In this document: piece by piece, positions 1 through 12,282 of the stretch
Layout of the letters: each line of letters begins with the position of its first letter
Numbering within the stretch: position 1 is the stretch's first letter
Source of the DNA: Lanius collurio
Taxonomy: Eukaryota > Chordata > Aves > Passeriformes > Laniidae
Reading direction: 5' to 3'
NCBI GenBank assembly: GCA_020086605.1
Contig: JACBWW010000023.1
Location: 192,501 to 256,500, forward strand
DNA: 64,000 nucleotides
Notes under the pieces: model-generated
What the model saw: only the letters and a program-made list of their open reading frames with translations
Database searches by the model: none
What the model was told of the DNA's origin: nothing
Program-made: the position numbers and the translations under genes

Positions 1-2060
1 AAAAAAGAGGGAAGAAAATCCCAACCCTTGAAAATGGGGAGTACATATGATTATAATTTCTATATTTGTGAGAGCCGCTGTGCTGCTGCATTTCCAAGTC
101 CTTTGAAAACAAAGAGTAAAATGAAAAGGAAACAATTTCTAGTGCACTACAGCATTTTGCTTTTTCAAGACCATACTAACAGTATTCTTATGGTGGTAAT
201 AATAGTAATAAGGGATATGAGAAGAATTCAGCAAACAAGAACAAGGAGAGCTGAACTGTAGCTGGGACATAGGGCTGGAAACGAGGGATTCTTTACTTCC
301 GCTCCTCGCTGATGCTGAAAACACTTAAACAAATTTTAGCTGCCCTATGTGTTAAAAATAGAAAAGAAAAATAATATATATATATATATTCTAGGGTAAT
401 AATGTTCACCTATCTCACCAGACTATTAAAAGGATTAATTAACACTTTCAATGTGTTTTGAGCATCTTGGGTATCACAAGAGTGTCAATTATGATTCCTC
501 CAGACCTTCTGGTGAGTGAGGAATGCTGTGCCTGAGACACCATCCCTATGGACAGGGTGTTTCCCCCAGGGCAGCCCTGGCAGCTACTGGCTGCCCATGG
601 AGCTGCAAGAACCTCCAGAGGGAAGGGCTCAATAAAAAGGGGTGCAGCATCAAGAAGCAATGGCTAGTGCAGCTGCCAAGAGGACGTACAGGAGCAAGCT
701 CTAACTTTCATTGAAGGCTCAGTTGCAATGTATCTTCATGTCAGCAGACAAAACGTCTCTTTAAAAGCCCTAAAACTCATTCTGCTAATTGGTAAGTGCA
801 CTGCATCTTCTTTGCTCCGTGCCTCCTGTGATATGACAGTTGCCACGGTAACTGTTTATTTCTATCGAATTACAAAACAAACACAGTCAAAGAAAACCAA
901 TATTCCTTTTCCTAAGAACTTTCTGCCTGGAGTCCCTTATCCCTTTATTCTGCAACTTGTCTGTAAGGATGCATTACTTCCTTTTTGTGCTACTAGTTAT
1001 ACTAATACCCCAGGTATGTTACAACAAACCCATAAAATTACTAATTACAGTGTACTTTAGAAGCAGAAGACACTTGTATTTTAGTGATTTGATGCACTGC
1101 ATGGGTTGAGTCAAGTGTTGGGAAAAGGCTGGTGGCAAGTCCCACCACCCTCAGGCATGAGGTAAGAGCCTTGCCATAGCCCACAGGAGGTCTAGACCCT
1201 GCAGATGGATTTGGGATGTCCAACACAACAAGCTATCCACTTCCACTAAACTTTATACACTTTGGTCTTTCTGCTACTACATCCTTCTGAGGCTTTATAA
1301 ATCATGTTCTGATCTTCCAGGGTTATGGGGAAGGAAGTGTGCTCACCTCTGCAAACCGTTGTAAAACTACAAAGAAAAGCGTGCTGTGTCTATTCAGTCC
1401 TGTCACTACTATTGCTGGAAGAAAACAAAGTCATTTAGGTTGTTTGTGCCCAGATAAAAACAGAAAGCCAGCCTAGGATGGTGTAGGGACCCAAGACATG
1501 ATGATGCCTGTGCCACCCAGCCCTACGAGCCAAGAGCTTCTGACATCCTGTGAAGGGTTACTAAAACAAGGCTGGCAGGTTTACACATTGGAGGCAACAG
1601 TGGCAAAACAAACTATGAGAGGTTTCTGTGATAATTTATTGACTTTTAAACATGGAACTAAGTTTGCTTATGGTTTTTTTCCCCCTGCCAAATGTACACT
1701 AGTACAAGAAATTCCTTATGATTTTTGCCAATGTGCTTGTGCAGACAGGAGTTAGAAGAGGCCCAAGGAGTGTCATTCTGCCAGCAAAAGCAAGAAAAGA
1801 CGTTTACCTATATGTTATTATGCATATTCCCATTCACAAGTCACAAAAAATACTTATACCCTTGCCTGACTATTTAGGACCTTCTCCTGCACTTTTGTAT
1901 GGTCACAACTACAACTATAAGCCTCCTCCACTGACAGCTGCAAGTACTCAGGCAGGAATATCCTATTCCCAAGGAGAACAGGCTTAAAAACAGACTGAGG
2001 AATGAATCATAATCGAAAAGGTACCATTTACTGTCCTATGAGTTAATAAGGCTGTGGTCT
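1..2060. other. Noncoding AT-rich DNA
   Basis: Apart from the short TA tract near 380, I see no repeat, exon or RNA gene. Open frames reach 110 codons at most (728-1060) and look random. Confidence 0.6.
373..390. repeat. Short (TA)n microsatellite
   Basis: About eight TA units. Irregular TA/CA tracts also occur at 4317-4350 and 56228-56275. Confidence 0.7.
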
Positions 2061-2194
2061 AATTAAACCATTGCTTTTCCACCTTGCCATTCTTCTTGTG
2101 CGGCTGAGCAGATTAATTCTGCCTGTACTTGGACATTTGCTGCATTAACTTTGTCTGAAGTTCTCATATGCAGAGTAGATGGGATATTATAAGC

Positions 2195-2220
2195 CAGGTG
2201 TCCACATAAATGGACACCTG
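2195..2220. repeat. Perfect 10-bp inverted repeat with E-box/T-box-like arms
   Basis: The arms CAGGTGTCCA (2195-2204) and TGGACACCTG (2211-2220) are exact reverse complements, separated by 'cataaa'. Each arm contains CAGGTG/CACCTG, the core bound by ZEB and SNAI-type zinc fingers and some bHLH factors, and AGGTGT, a T-box half-site. The symmetry and motifs are seen directly; any binding is inference. Confidence 0.85.
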
Positions 2221-2734
2221 CTGCCCTTAAAACATTAAATTTTTAAACTGTTAGGTGAGTCTTTTATTCTTTAACATAGAAGTCAGTTACACCATGGCAC
2301 TGACGGAATCCAGCAACAAATAAGATTTAAGTGTATCCAGCATTTTTAGGGAAAAGGGAAAATGTCTAAGTCAAACAGATTAAATGCCTTGGCAGTGGTT
2401 CCAATGCAGGATTTTGTGTTCAGCAGCTGGCATTTCAAGTCTTAAAACTTTGAGTACATTAACCTGACTGTGAAAGGGATTTAGAGAAAGTATTTGGGAC
2501 TCACGTACAGTCTTTCAGTGCAAAAGTATGATTGTTATCTACACTTAGCCTGAACTCTCTCAAACTCTGACAGTTTGCTACTTTTGCACACACATTTAAT
2601 TTTACAGCCAAGAAGTCTCATGCAGCAGAATGCACAAAGTGCATAACAGAAATTGCATAAATATTTACGGGATTAGGCCTTGTTTTCATAAAGGAGTAAC
2701 CAATATAAGCTGAGTTCTGGCAATAAATCTGTAT

Positions 2735-2800
2735 CTCAATTGACCTCTGTGCCTCAGTTTGATTTCAATATCTTCTAATCCCTCCTCACAAAACAAATTG
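2735..2800 (+). mobile_element. Possible MIR core remnant
   Basis: The only clear match is 'tgacctctgtgcctcagttt' at 2741-2760, which fits the MIR core. The bases after it are rich in C and T but do not follow the consensus well. A chance match of about 17 of 20 bases to such a common core cannot be ruled out. Confidence 0.35.
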
Positions 2801-3505
2801 CATCAACCATGACTACATTTAGCCAACTGCAGTTCTCACTGTTTTTGTTCCTCCTCATAAGTTCTTCCTACAGATTAAATGCTGATGCACTGAACTAACT
2901 GCTCTTGGCTGAGGTGGGCAGGTGTAATTTGATTAGTATAGATTCTGGATTTGGTAAGTACTGTATCAGTATCCTCCCTAGAAAATAGGTGACATGTCAT
3001 GGGATATTAAGTATGGCCATTTAATGTAAAAACTCAGATAATACATGAGTTAAATGGACAAAATGAGAGAAAGCTTTTAAGCATTCTCCCAAGACAGATT
3101 GCAGAATAATATTACTGTACACGTAAGTAGAGCTGATTGACACAGTCAGAAGGCCATTATACTGGTATGGTATAAAATCATTATAGCAAAAAGCATTTCA
3201 GAGCTGCAGAGTGATAGTAGCAACATATAATGAATTATCAATAAAGAAGTGGTGATTCAGTTACATTACATATGAATAGAAAGCTTCCTGTTATATAATT
3301 TAAACCTGCCAGCCTGACAAGTGACTTGAATATTCAATTCCTTCTCTAGGTGTATGAATCATCCTTTAACTTTACCGGAGACTGCAATTTTGTAGGGCAG
3401 GCCAGAAACTGAGCTATGGTAAGCAGTGTTTTTAAAGAAAGGTTGGTTGAGCAGATTTCAACAAGGTAGCCACTGCTGAGATTCTATTTAAACTCTTATG
3501 GAAAC

Positions 3506-3552
3506 AGCATCAGCATTTGAGATGATGCTATTAAATAAATATTTATTTAATA
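3506..3552. repeat. 24-bp perfect AT palindrome beside a 7-bp-arm inverted repeat
   Basis: Positions 3529-3552 form a perfect palindrome of 12 + 12 bases (half-site TATTAAATAAAT). Touching it on the left is a second inverted repeat, AGCATCA (3506-3512) with TGATGCT (3523-3529). The palindrome contains only A and T, so some of its symmetry may come from composition. It could extrude as a cruciform. Confidence 0.85.
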
Positions 3553-5039
3553 TTGGTTTATGGTAAATTAACACAAAGCATAGTCTTTCAGCAAGTCAAT
3601 GGCACCAATATTTAATGGGTTTTATTTTATCTTACCATAAAGCCCTTGAAATTCATATTGTCACAAATTACCATTAGTGACAAAGTCCCGAGGGAAAAGA
3701 TACCCAAACTATCAGTACCAAATCCCTGTCTTTTGAAGGCTGTGCTCCTGAAGGAGTCTTGTCTCAGACCTTGCTCCTGCACAAAGCTCCTCTGAACCCA
3801 ACTAGAGCATGTTAGTTAAGTATTGCAACATGATCCCATGGGAGGATTAGAACCTTTGGGAAAATTATAGGGCTTTTAAAATTATTCTATAGCATCTGCA
3901 GTGCTAACATAATACCCAAGTCAAAGATAACTGCACTGGAAGCTTAAGAGCAGTTAACTTTAAAGTTCAGGGAAACAGGAGGATTCAGTCTGAATGCCCT
4001 CAGTGCTAGAACCAAAGTCACAATCAACAAACAAGAAAGATTGAAGAGCTGTAAATTATCCAGCTGCAATAAATATGGGTATAATATTACCCACTCCACC
4101 TTCTGAAAATAAATACATTCACAACAATGTCAAACACAAGAATTTAAAAGTTTTGAGTAGTTCTAACTTGTCTTTCAGCATTGTTAAACTCTTGGATATC
4201 TAAGACACATTTTCGTATTTTTTTTAATATATAGAAATTGAGTGTTACAAAGCACATGATTTTGTAGATAAATTATATTGCATAGCTGCAATACTGGAAT
4301 GTAATGCTACACAGATATGTACCCATATATACACACATATATACATATCCTAGTATTATAAACACTCCAAGAAAATTGACAGTGTTGACAAACTGTTCTA
4401 GTGAGCCTTTCTTCAACTGTTGTCTGAATAAGGGGATTTTAAAAAGGTTTTCAACTCAGCATGTTTGCCTAAATATGATGGGCTGCTACTTCAGAATGCC
4501 TCAGCATCCAGTGACTCCCTTTTCAGACATTTCACCTTCTCTTTGCTACCTCTCCTTTCTCTCCTCTATTAAGGGTGGTAAATTTACAAAATTACAGAGG
4601 AAACATCTTCTCTTCCCTTTTCCTAACCTGTTAGAAGCCTGCAGCTGAAGACATTTCTTTTACCGTGCTGGGTGCTCCTGGGACTAAAGGCAGCTCAGAA
4701 ATTTAATCACAGATCGAGAGCTGGTAGCTAGATTGAAGCTTGAAAAGGCCTTAAAGGAGGCAATGGGAACATGGATTACTGCCTCACAACCACTAATTAG
4801 TAATGAAACTTCAAGAAAAGAACTCTGAACATTTACATGAATTTTCGCTGCCTCCAAAGATCAGTGGTGTAAAGGAATTTCACTTTTCAAGTGGAGGTGT
4901 TTAAAAACAAATCTTTCTTTACACAGACAGAATTGTGTTGATCACAGAGATGACTTGTGCCATTTTAAGGCTCTATTCTTATCTGTTTTAAAGCTAAAAT
5001 AATTATTGAGAGTATATGGTTTGGGGGAAAGGAAGATTT

Positions 5040-5290
5040 ATGAGTGCAGGACCTGGCAGTCAGAAACAACCAAATACTCATATTGGCTCTAAAATCATCT
5101 CCTGGGCAAATCACTATAATCTTGGGCAAACCACTCAGCTTCCCTGCCTCAGCATTCCTGACTTTTAGGCAGAGGTACAGCTAGTTGCTCATCACAAGAA
5201 TGTTGTAAAAATTAATTAGCAAAATGGCTATAAAGCACTGAGGATGAAAAACGTGCTAAAAGCTAAGCATTATAATTAGTGTTATTTAAT
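5040..5290 (+). mobile_element. MIR/CORE-SINE fossil
   Basis: The order of blocks follows the MIR family: 'acctggcagtcag' near 5050, 'cttgggcaaaccactcagc' at 5121, 'tgcctcagcattcc' near 5145, 'caagaatgttgtaaaaatta' near 5196 (MIR: GGGTTGTTGTGAGGATTAA), then 'ggctataaagcactgag' near 5226 (MIR: TGTAAAGCGCTTAG), ending 'agcattataattagtgttat'. MIR is a tRNA-derived SINE that was active in early amniotes, so a copy this legible in a bird genome is old. The 'gggcaaatcact' block also occurs just upstream at 5104, suggesting a small local duplication. No alignment was run; the family call rests on recognition of block order. Confidence 0.7.
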
Positions 5291-5404
5291 GCATCTTTAA
5301 AAATCAAATTATATTTTTTTCTTTTCCTTTAATAATGAAATTACACAATGGCTTTAAGAAATGACAAAGTAATTTGAAGTAAATGACTGGCCTGTAAAAT
5401 TGAA

Positions 5405-5447
5405 ACACACCCTAAAATGTGGTTATTATAGAATAACCACACACCCT
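5405..5447. repeat. 10-bp inverted repeat of RUNX-type motifs flanked by 9-bp direct repeats
   Basis: TGTGGTTATT (5418-5427) and AATAACCACA (5432-5441) are exact reverse complements with a 4-base spacer. Each arm contains the RUNX consensus TGTGGT/ACCACA. The 9-mer ACACACCCT occurs directly repeated at 5405-5413 and 5439-5447, bracketing the hairpin. A short element insertion with duplicated target is one possible origin, and a paired RUNX site is another. Confidence 0.8.
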
Positions 5448-5449
5448 GA

Positions 5450-5720
5450 CAGTTAGCACTGCTTGAGCTATGTATAACCTTAACTCAGTAGTGCATTATT
5501 AAGTGGAGGAGGATCAGCAATTATAAAAGGGAGAGCGAGTGCTGATGCGTGTTAAATACACGTTACCTCTTTGGCATCAGCAGATTTGGTGCATCCATTC
5601 CTGGCAAAGAAAAGCATGCTGGGCAAATTAGACTTGTGGCACAAAAGGATTAATTAGGGTACAGCTAGTACAAGCAATGTTTAGACATGAATCAAGAAAT
5701 TTAGGACACGGGGCTTATGG
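5450..5720. promoter_or_regulatory. Enhancer-like noncoding segment
   Basis: The segment includes the nested inverted repeat at 5540-5582, 'aggattaattagggtacagc' at 5647 with TAATTA-type homeodomain sites, and 'tgaataattggcaacacc' near 5726. It follows directly after the RUNX-type inverted repeat. No frame of interest is open. A conserved regulatory element is plausible but not shown. Confidence 0.25.
5540..5582. repeat. Nested inverted repeats with MARE-like half-sites
   Basis: The outer arms TGCTGATGC (5540-5548) and GCATCAGCA (5574-5582) pair perfectly. Inside lies a second perfect pair, CGTGT (5548-5552) and ACACG (5558-5562), around TAAAT. TGCTGA and TCAGCA are the half-sites of Maf recognition elements, here separated by much more than the usual spacing. 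Confidence 0.75.
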
Positions 5721-5724
5721 TGCA

Positions 5725-8340
5725 CTGAATAATTGGCAACACCATAAAAGAAAGAAAAGACGTGAACTAATTTCACATTTACGAGAAGCAGAAAGTCCTA
5801 CCCCAGCTTCTCCATGGTGAAGAATTATGCACTGCAGGTTTCTTTTGAAATACTTCATATTACCACACAAATTGTTTTCTTGTGTTTATGCTCATCCTCC
5901 CTCATTTTATTTAAATGTGAGCTATTTAAGGCTAAAAGAATCAACAGGTATTTATTCCCTTAAATAGAGCAGACTGGATAAAACAAGACAGGAGACAAAT
6001 AAGACTGTTAGGAAGTTAGGAGGCTGCTGTGGATGCAAGAACTATCACTGATGACTGCAGCAATGCTTGGGCACAGCACAGTACAGAGCTGCACAGAGGG
6101 GGACCCAAGATGGCTTGCTCAGCACCAGAAGCTGGAGAGTGCTGATAGCACAACTCTCCTGGCCTACTCCTTGCTTGGTAAATTTATCCTACTTTTTTTG
6201 AAAGAAGGAAAGGTAGAATAGTGTCTTTCACCCTGCAGTGGCACGTGGACACAGTCTGCCCTTTATTTGTCTGAGTTCCCTATCAGTGGCTGTGAATCTC
6301 TACTGTTCAGTGAACCTGTTGGAAAAAGAATTGCCTTCCCCATATTTGCTCCAAAACAACAAACACATTTCCTAAAACATTCACAGAAGTGCTAAGAGCA
6401 AGATTTCTCAGAGTTTTGTAACACCAGCAGACTGAACACAGCCAAAGGGAAAGCCAACAGCATCTGCTCAGGGTGACTCCTGAGCTGAGCACAGAACTCA
6501 CCTCCAACCCACAAAAAGCCTTTGTGAAAAGTGTGTCCATTAGGTCTATAAAATACAACAAATCATATATTCTCCTTTTTAAATATTTAATATTTTGCTT
6601 ACAAATATATCTCGTTGAAATACGTTTCAAAATATTTAACGTGAAAATTTCCATTAAGCCTATCCGAAACTCGAATAAAATGTATTCTAAAATTATTTTA
6701 CACATTTTATATATTGTTTTCATCCATCTTTTACAGACATTGGAAGCCAGGAAAAAAGAGTACCTTAAACCAGAGAAATAAAAGAATAACACAAAAACGG
6801 GGAGAAAAGTAATCAATCAACCATTCTTAGAGCAAATGTTTCCTCAATTCACTATCACTGACCATATTCCCTATTCAGCACTCAAATTCCTTGTGTTTCC
6901 AGGGAAAATGAAAGTCTTGCTTGTGTGTAATACTGTTCCAGTCCTGTACAGCTCAGCAGATGCAGCAGGGCACGAGATCTGCCTGCACCTCCAGCCCAAC
7001 AGCCATCAGGGCCAGCCCTCCAAGGCTGTGACAGATGCACTGCATCTGAGCTCCCCTTCCATGCAGGGTGCTCCAAATCACTGGATTTACATGTAAAGTT
7101 TCTCCTCCTTAGCTGTGATTTATTTTCAGGGAAATTAAACCTTATATTCAAATATTGGTTTTCATTAAATCACTTTAAATTATATTTAAATAATTCTCAA
7201 TCTCCTCTCTAATTAAACATACTAAGGACCAATTTCCATCTTTTATTGAGGAAGTTTGACTTTGCCAAGTTCCTAAAACCTGTGACACAGTAGGATAGAG
7301 AGCCTCCTGTTATTTTGAAGCCTTTTCTGAGTTTTGCTCACAAGCCCTGCTTTCTGGAGAAACAAAAAATCAGCTCCTACAAGGTACATATTTTAATCAC
7401 TTCAGGTTAACACAACACAGTAAAGAGCAGTCTCCCTTTCCATCTCACAATTTGCTCCACTCCACCTGCCAATGCAGTGCTCTTCCAGGATCACCCATTT
7501 TCTCTACACTCACATAACCTCCAAGTCCTTTCCTCATTTTGAAAATCGAAGAGTCACAACAGAAGTGCCAGAACCATATTTTAATAAAAAAAATTGCTGA
7601 AAAACATTGTCTAGGAATGAAAGAAGTTATTAATAAAACTGAATCCATTTAGCACACAACTTTTTTTGTCAGGTTCGGTTTTAAAGAGCAGTTTCTTGGT
7701 TTAAAAAAATTGACCTGAAATTGAAAAGATGAAAGTTTAGAAAAGAAAAATTAAATAAAATAATCCTCAACTATTTCATGATGAGCTGACATCACACGCA
7801 TCATTTCTATGCTTCTCCTGCTCTTTCACACAGATCCAGTGTGAAAACTGGGTTTACTGGTCAAGGGTGAATCCAACACAGTGCCTTCCCACTTTCACAG
7901 AAATCCTTTGGTTTCTCCTCTGTTCAGCTTCTGCTAATCTGATGAAATCAGAATTGCAGCTCCATATCCTGCTCTGTTTCTTCCCCGTTTCAGCTCCCTG
8001 CTGTTTGTTTCTGGGATATTCTCATCCCTGCTGAGTGTATATTTTACTGTCTTTTAGAAGAGCCCTGATCATGTTTCTCTTTCTCACACTATCTGTTACT
8101 GATGCTTGCTATGGGAATCGCCAGCCGGCAGCAAGACCCCAGTGCTTCGAGCATCTGGGCAGTTATCCTGAGCTAATAGAATCACTTCAGCAGCTCATGT
8201 TAACCATGGTTAACAACTGGTTGTTTTTACTCCTTCACACTTCCTTGGATCTTAAAAGAAGAATGGCATTGAAAAGAAGCATTTGTGCCTATAAGAGGGT
8301 CTAAATTTAACAGTGGTGTAAACAAGGAGAAATCTCTTGA
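5725..8340. other. Noncoding DNA
   Basis: Contains the 6307-6816 minus frame described separately. Otherwise I see nothing beyond scattered A-rich stretches. Confidence 0.55.
6307..6816 (-). other. 169-codon open frame, probably not a gene
   Basis: The frame starts at TTG. The translation is rich in F, I, L, Y and K, as expected from AT-rich sequence, with hydrophobic stretches that reflect composition rather than clear membrane spans. An opposing plus-strand frame covers 6473-6781. Confidence 0.35.
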
Positions 8341-8400
8341 ACATAAAAAAAACAAATAAGCAAACAAAAAACCCTAAAATATACCTTTTTTTTTTTTTTT
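8341..8400. repeat. A/C-rich tract abutting a T15 run
   Basis: A CAAA-type tract (8341-8380) is followed within a few bases by 15 T (8386-8400). A-rich and T-rich runs back to back could fold on themselves; more likely both are simple-sequence drift. Confidence 0.75.
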
Positions 8401-10284
8401 CACTGTCCAGGCTAAATGGATTGTGTCAAGAGGGATTAGTTCATTTCTGTTCCCTCAGATAGGGAGCCTCATATGAACATGTGATCATGAAAATAAGATT
8501 TATTTTTGCAATGATGTAAAACTGACACGATGGTGTCTCACTCTAGTGACAGGTCAGGAATTGACCCACTGTCTTCTCCTGCTCCTGCCAACCAAGGTAT
8601 CACAGCTTGTGGAGGCCTGTGCCTGGAACTGCTGCTCCAGGGCTTGCCCAGCTGCCACCACACATTTATGGAAAATAGAGGTCAAGTCTGCAACCAGCCT
8701 GAACAAGAGGAAGCTGCTAGGCTTCCAAGTGTATTTATTATTTATTAGATTGTAGGGTTGGACAGACTTACTTTCCAAATCTTTGAGGCAAACAAAACCA
8801 GAAGAGATTGATGGGACAAGAAGGAAGAGTACAAGAGGCCCCTAAAAATGTGGGAATGATGCTCCATACTGCCAAACAACTGCTAAGCTGCACAGCCAGA
8901 TGCCTCCCAGTGTAGTTATAACTAATTCCTACCTCATTCACTTATTTTCTGATCTACATCCAAAAAAGCATGTTTTTTCCCTTGTGATCCAACACACAAG
9001 AGAGGCTGTCTCTAATTCAGTCATTCTTCTAAGTCTTACAAGAATGCTGCCATAGGATCTTGGGTGATGATCCAAAAGATGCTTTAGTTGAATACGTATT
9101 GCTTCTGCCATTCTGAATCAACATCCATTGAGGGGATAGAGGTTTTCCCTAATTCCCCTCTGCCACGTGGCCGGGTAGCTCACACCTCTGTCTCTAAGCT
9201 GTATGGCCCAGCTGGGGCAATACTTAAATCATGGTCACCAGCCCCTCTCCATCTCCAAACACAAGAGCATGTCCCCAGCAGTGCTAATGCAACACTCCTG
9301 AAGCCAGCAAGGTTACCACCTGCATGTAAGGTCTTTCTTTGCTTAGGGAACGCCTAATATGTCACTTGTTCTGGAAAACTCCCTCAGGCAGCTACATGCT
9401 TGTGAAAAAAGTCGAGTTGCCTCTGGGGCAATGTGCTTCTAGGGCCTGGATCTGTCTGCAAGTGTGCTTTGGAGGCGGAAGAAAGGCTTGTCACTGATCC
9501 CAGTGCAGCTGGCAGGGCTGCAGCTGAGCTGTGAACGAGCTACAAATTAGTCCAACATTTAAATGCTCACTTCTAAAGATAAAAGCCAACTAAGCCTCAC
9601 ACAGTAGCTTTTCCTAAGGAATGGGAAGTGTCTCTAAGAATAACCATAGCTGCTGTGGAGCAGTCGGGGTTCATGAGAGCTGCCTGACATCACGCCAGGA
9701 ACCTGCACGCTGCAATGCGATACTTTTAGAAAAGACTTCAGTGCCTTACTGGTTACCATTACCAAACATCACGGCATCATCCTCACAGACAGGGCCCTTT
9801 ACAGCTCACATGTGTGGAGCTGGGTCTGCGTGCTTCCCAAAGATATTAAGATGCCACCTAAAGCTCCAGCTACGTGAGTACTTTATGCTTTAACCTCTGT
9901 AGAGCACCTTAAAAAGTGGTGCCATGGCAGCTGTGTATGGATGGACAGCTCTCCCTATCCCAACACCAAAGGGCAGCATTCAGGGGCACTTGGGTTTCAG
10001 CAGAACAGGACAAAATGACCAGAAACTTTTATGAGGAAGAAACAAAATGAGAATGTAATCCACATAATCCAGTCCTCAAGTGACTGTGATTGTTAACAGC
10101 CTTTTTTAAAAGAAACTGCAGAACTAAGCTTAAATAGAACATATTGATGTACTGAGTGACAGAAGTTCCTCACTGGAATAAACACAGAGTGTAGACAACT
10201 CTCCTGTACAGATGTATGCCTTCTTCCTCATACATTTCCCCCCTTGTGTATTAATGTATGTGATTAATGTTTTTGTGTTTTCAG

Positions 10285-10320
10285 CAAAAAAAAACCCCAA
10301 ATGAAACAAACAAAAAACCC
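10285..10320 (+). repeat. A/C-rich low-complexity tract
   Basis: A run of nine A is followed by CCCC and then AAAC units. Same character as the tract at 14602. Confidence 0.7.
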
Positions 10321-12282
10321 TCTAGAAATGCAAAACTGGGAACAATGTTCAAAGTATATGATTTATATGCCTGAAAATGTTTGTTTTGACTTTCTCGTAC
10401 TGAGACAAATGTTAAAACTTCTAAGAACATTTTATGAATTCTTGCCACATAACAGCATGTTCCAACTCAAGATATACCTCTAAAACAGTCTTTTCAGTAT
10501 AAACAAAGTGATGTCATATTGACAGAGGGAAGAGCAGAGCCTGGCTGTTTAATTTGGAAGATTGCTAAAAGCGATACATTTAACTCTTCTTGTCTAACAA
10601 TGGAATGTTTTTATAGTTCACAATACCTAACACCCTTGTTCATATAAAACAAGTCGTCTCGAGTTCCTGTTGAGCTAATACACATCCTATTCTTTTTCTG
10701 TGTATATTGCAACATTAGGAAAGAAAAATAAATGTGTATCAAAATAAAACCCCGTTTTCATCCAACTGCATCAAATGCATTTAACATTTTAAAGCATTTA
10801 CAGAAGTAGATTAGAAATCTACACTGAACACTTAAGAAGAATACAAACGTTTCAATTATGCTCTAGCTGTATCATGGATATCTCCAGAAAACACAGTTTT
10901 CAGTCCAGTGTTATTTTCCCCTATTTGTAGTGCTCATGTTGCTCCTCCTATTGTTTTCATTTTGTATCTTACTTTCCTCTTCCCTGTCTTCTCCCTTCCC
11001 TAATTCTCTTTTCCCCCTTTTCTATTGCTTTTGAGTTCAGTATTGTTTTATCCCCTTAATTTTTTCTCTCTCTAAGACCATTTCTGTCCGCCCTCTGCAT
11101 AGCTCACCATTGCACCCAAGGTGTCTTATTTTCCTCTCCCCATGCTTTACTGGCACTGCAGCCTTTTGAAGGATGACAGGTATGTGCAAAGCCCAGTTCC
11201 TGACTGGGGCCTCCATGCACAACACACCCTCTCGCCCACATATTTATTAAGTTACAAAATGTGTTGATCTTTGGAAATGGGAACACTGTTGATAAGAAGA
11301 AACATTCTTATAGATTGTCCTCTCCAAAACATCAGCTAAGCGATGAGACCTCTCCACATTAGCACCTCATGGGCTGATCAGATGTGGACTGTGTGGAAAG
11401 GGGATACAGAAGAACTATGATGGAAAGCCAAGCCAAATACTTATTTTTAAAAGCAGTTACCACCTGCCTCAGGAAGATCTAAAATGAAAGAATAAGGACA
11501 AGCTCACATTTGAAAACACTGAAAGCCTATAATCAAGTTTACAATTAAAAAACATTAACTGCTTAGCCTATTAAAACAATAATCTTCAGACAAATGGGCT
11601 TCATCAATACAGTTTAATGTGCACAATGCTGTCCCTTAAACCAAATCAAACCAACACAAACCGGAATACTAGAAACTACAAGTTGTTTAAAATGTAGTTA
11701 ATTCTTACTTAACATTTTTAATTTTTAACAAGCATGAATAAGCTCCACTAAATATGTCCATAGGCAGTAACAAGTATGAGAACACCAGAAGTTTAAGTAC
11801 AGTAGATTTCCTCACCATTGTACTCCATAGCTTTCTAGCCTTGCCCAGAAGGATCTGTTTGAAGGAGGAAGAGTAGTTTAGTTCCTAAAGCTTATTTAAT
11901 CATTTCCCTTCCAACTGCCATTGTAAACTTCAGCTTTTTCCTGAGACTGCAAACATCAACAGGAAGGCCATGGTACTCTCACAGTAGGAAGGGCTTCAGG
12001 ATAATACTGTATCTTCACTGGATACCTAGTAGGACTACAGCCTTGGCTTAAACAGGCTAACCAACTGACTTTAGGATGCTTAAACTCTGGAGTGTTTACT
12101 AGTAAAGCCTTTATTAAATAGCCTTCTGCATTTCCATTAAACCCAGAGCCTTTATTAAGCAGAGATAATGACTATTTTAGATAAAACCATGCTGATCCTT
12201 TATTCAAAAGGCTATGGAAATAGGAACCATTGCAGCTGTTTTACACTTCAGCCAATTCTTTCTTAAGGGAAGTATGTTGACT

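Larger units (their letters stand above)
2231..5030. other. Noncoding AT-rich DNA
   Basis: Holds the possible MIR remnant (2735-2800), the palindrome cluster near 3530 and an irregular TA/CA tract near 4320. The 114-codon frame 4304-4648 runs through that simple repeat and is not gene-like. Confidence 0.6.

Noticed and set aside
4304..4648. 114-codon plus-strand frame
   Set aside because: It begins in a TA/CA microsatellite and shows no domain.
6307..6816. 169-codon frame that could be read as a membrane protein
   Set aside because: Its hydrophobic residues follow from AT-rich codons. It starts at TTG and is opposed by a plus-strand frame.
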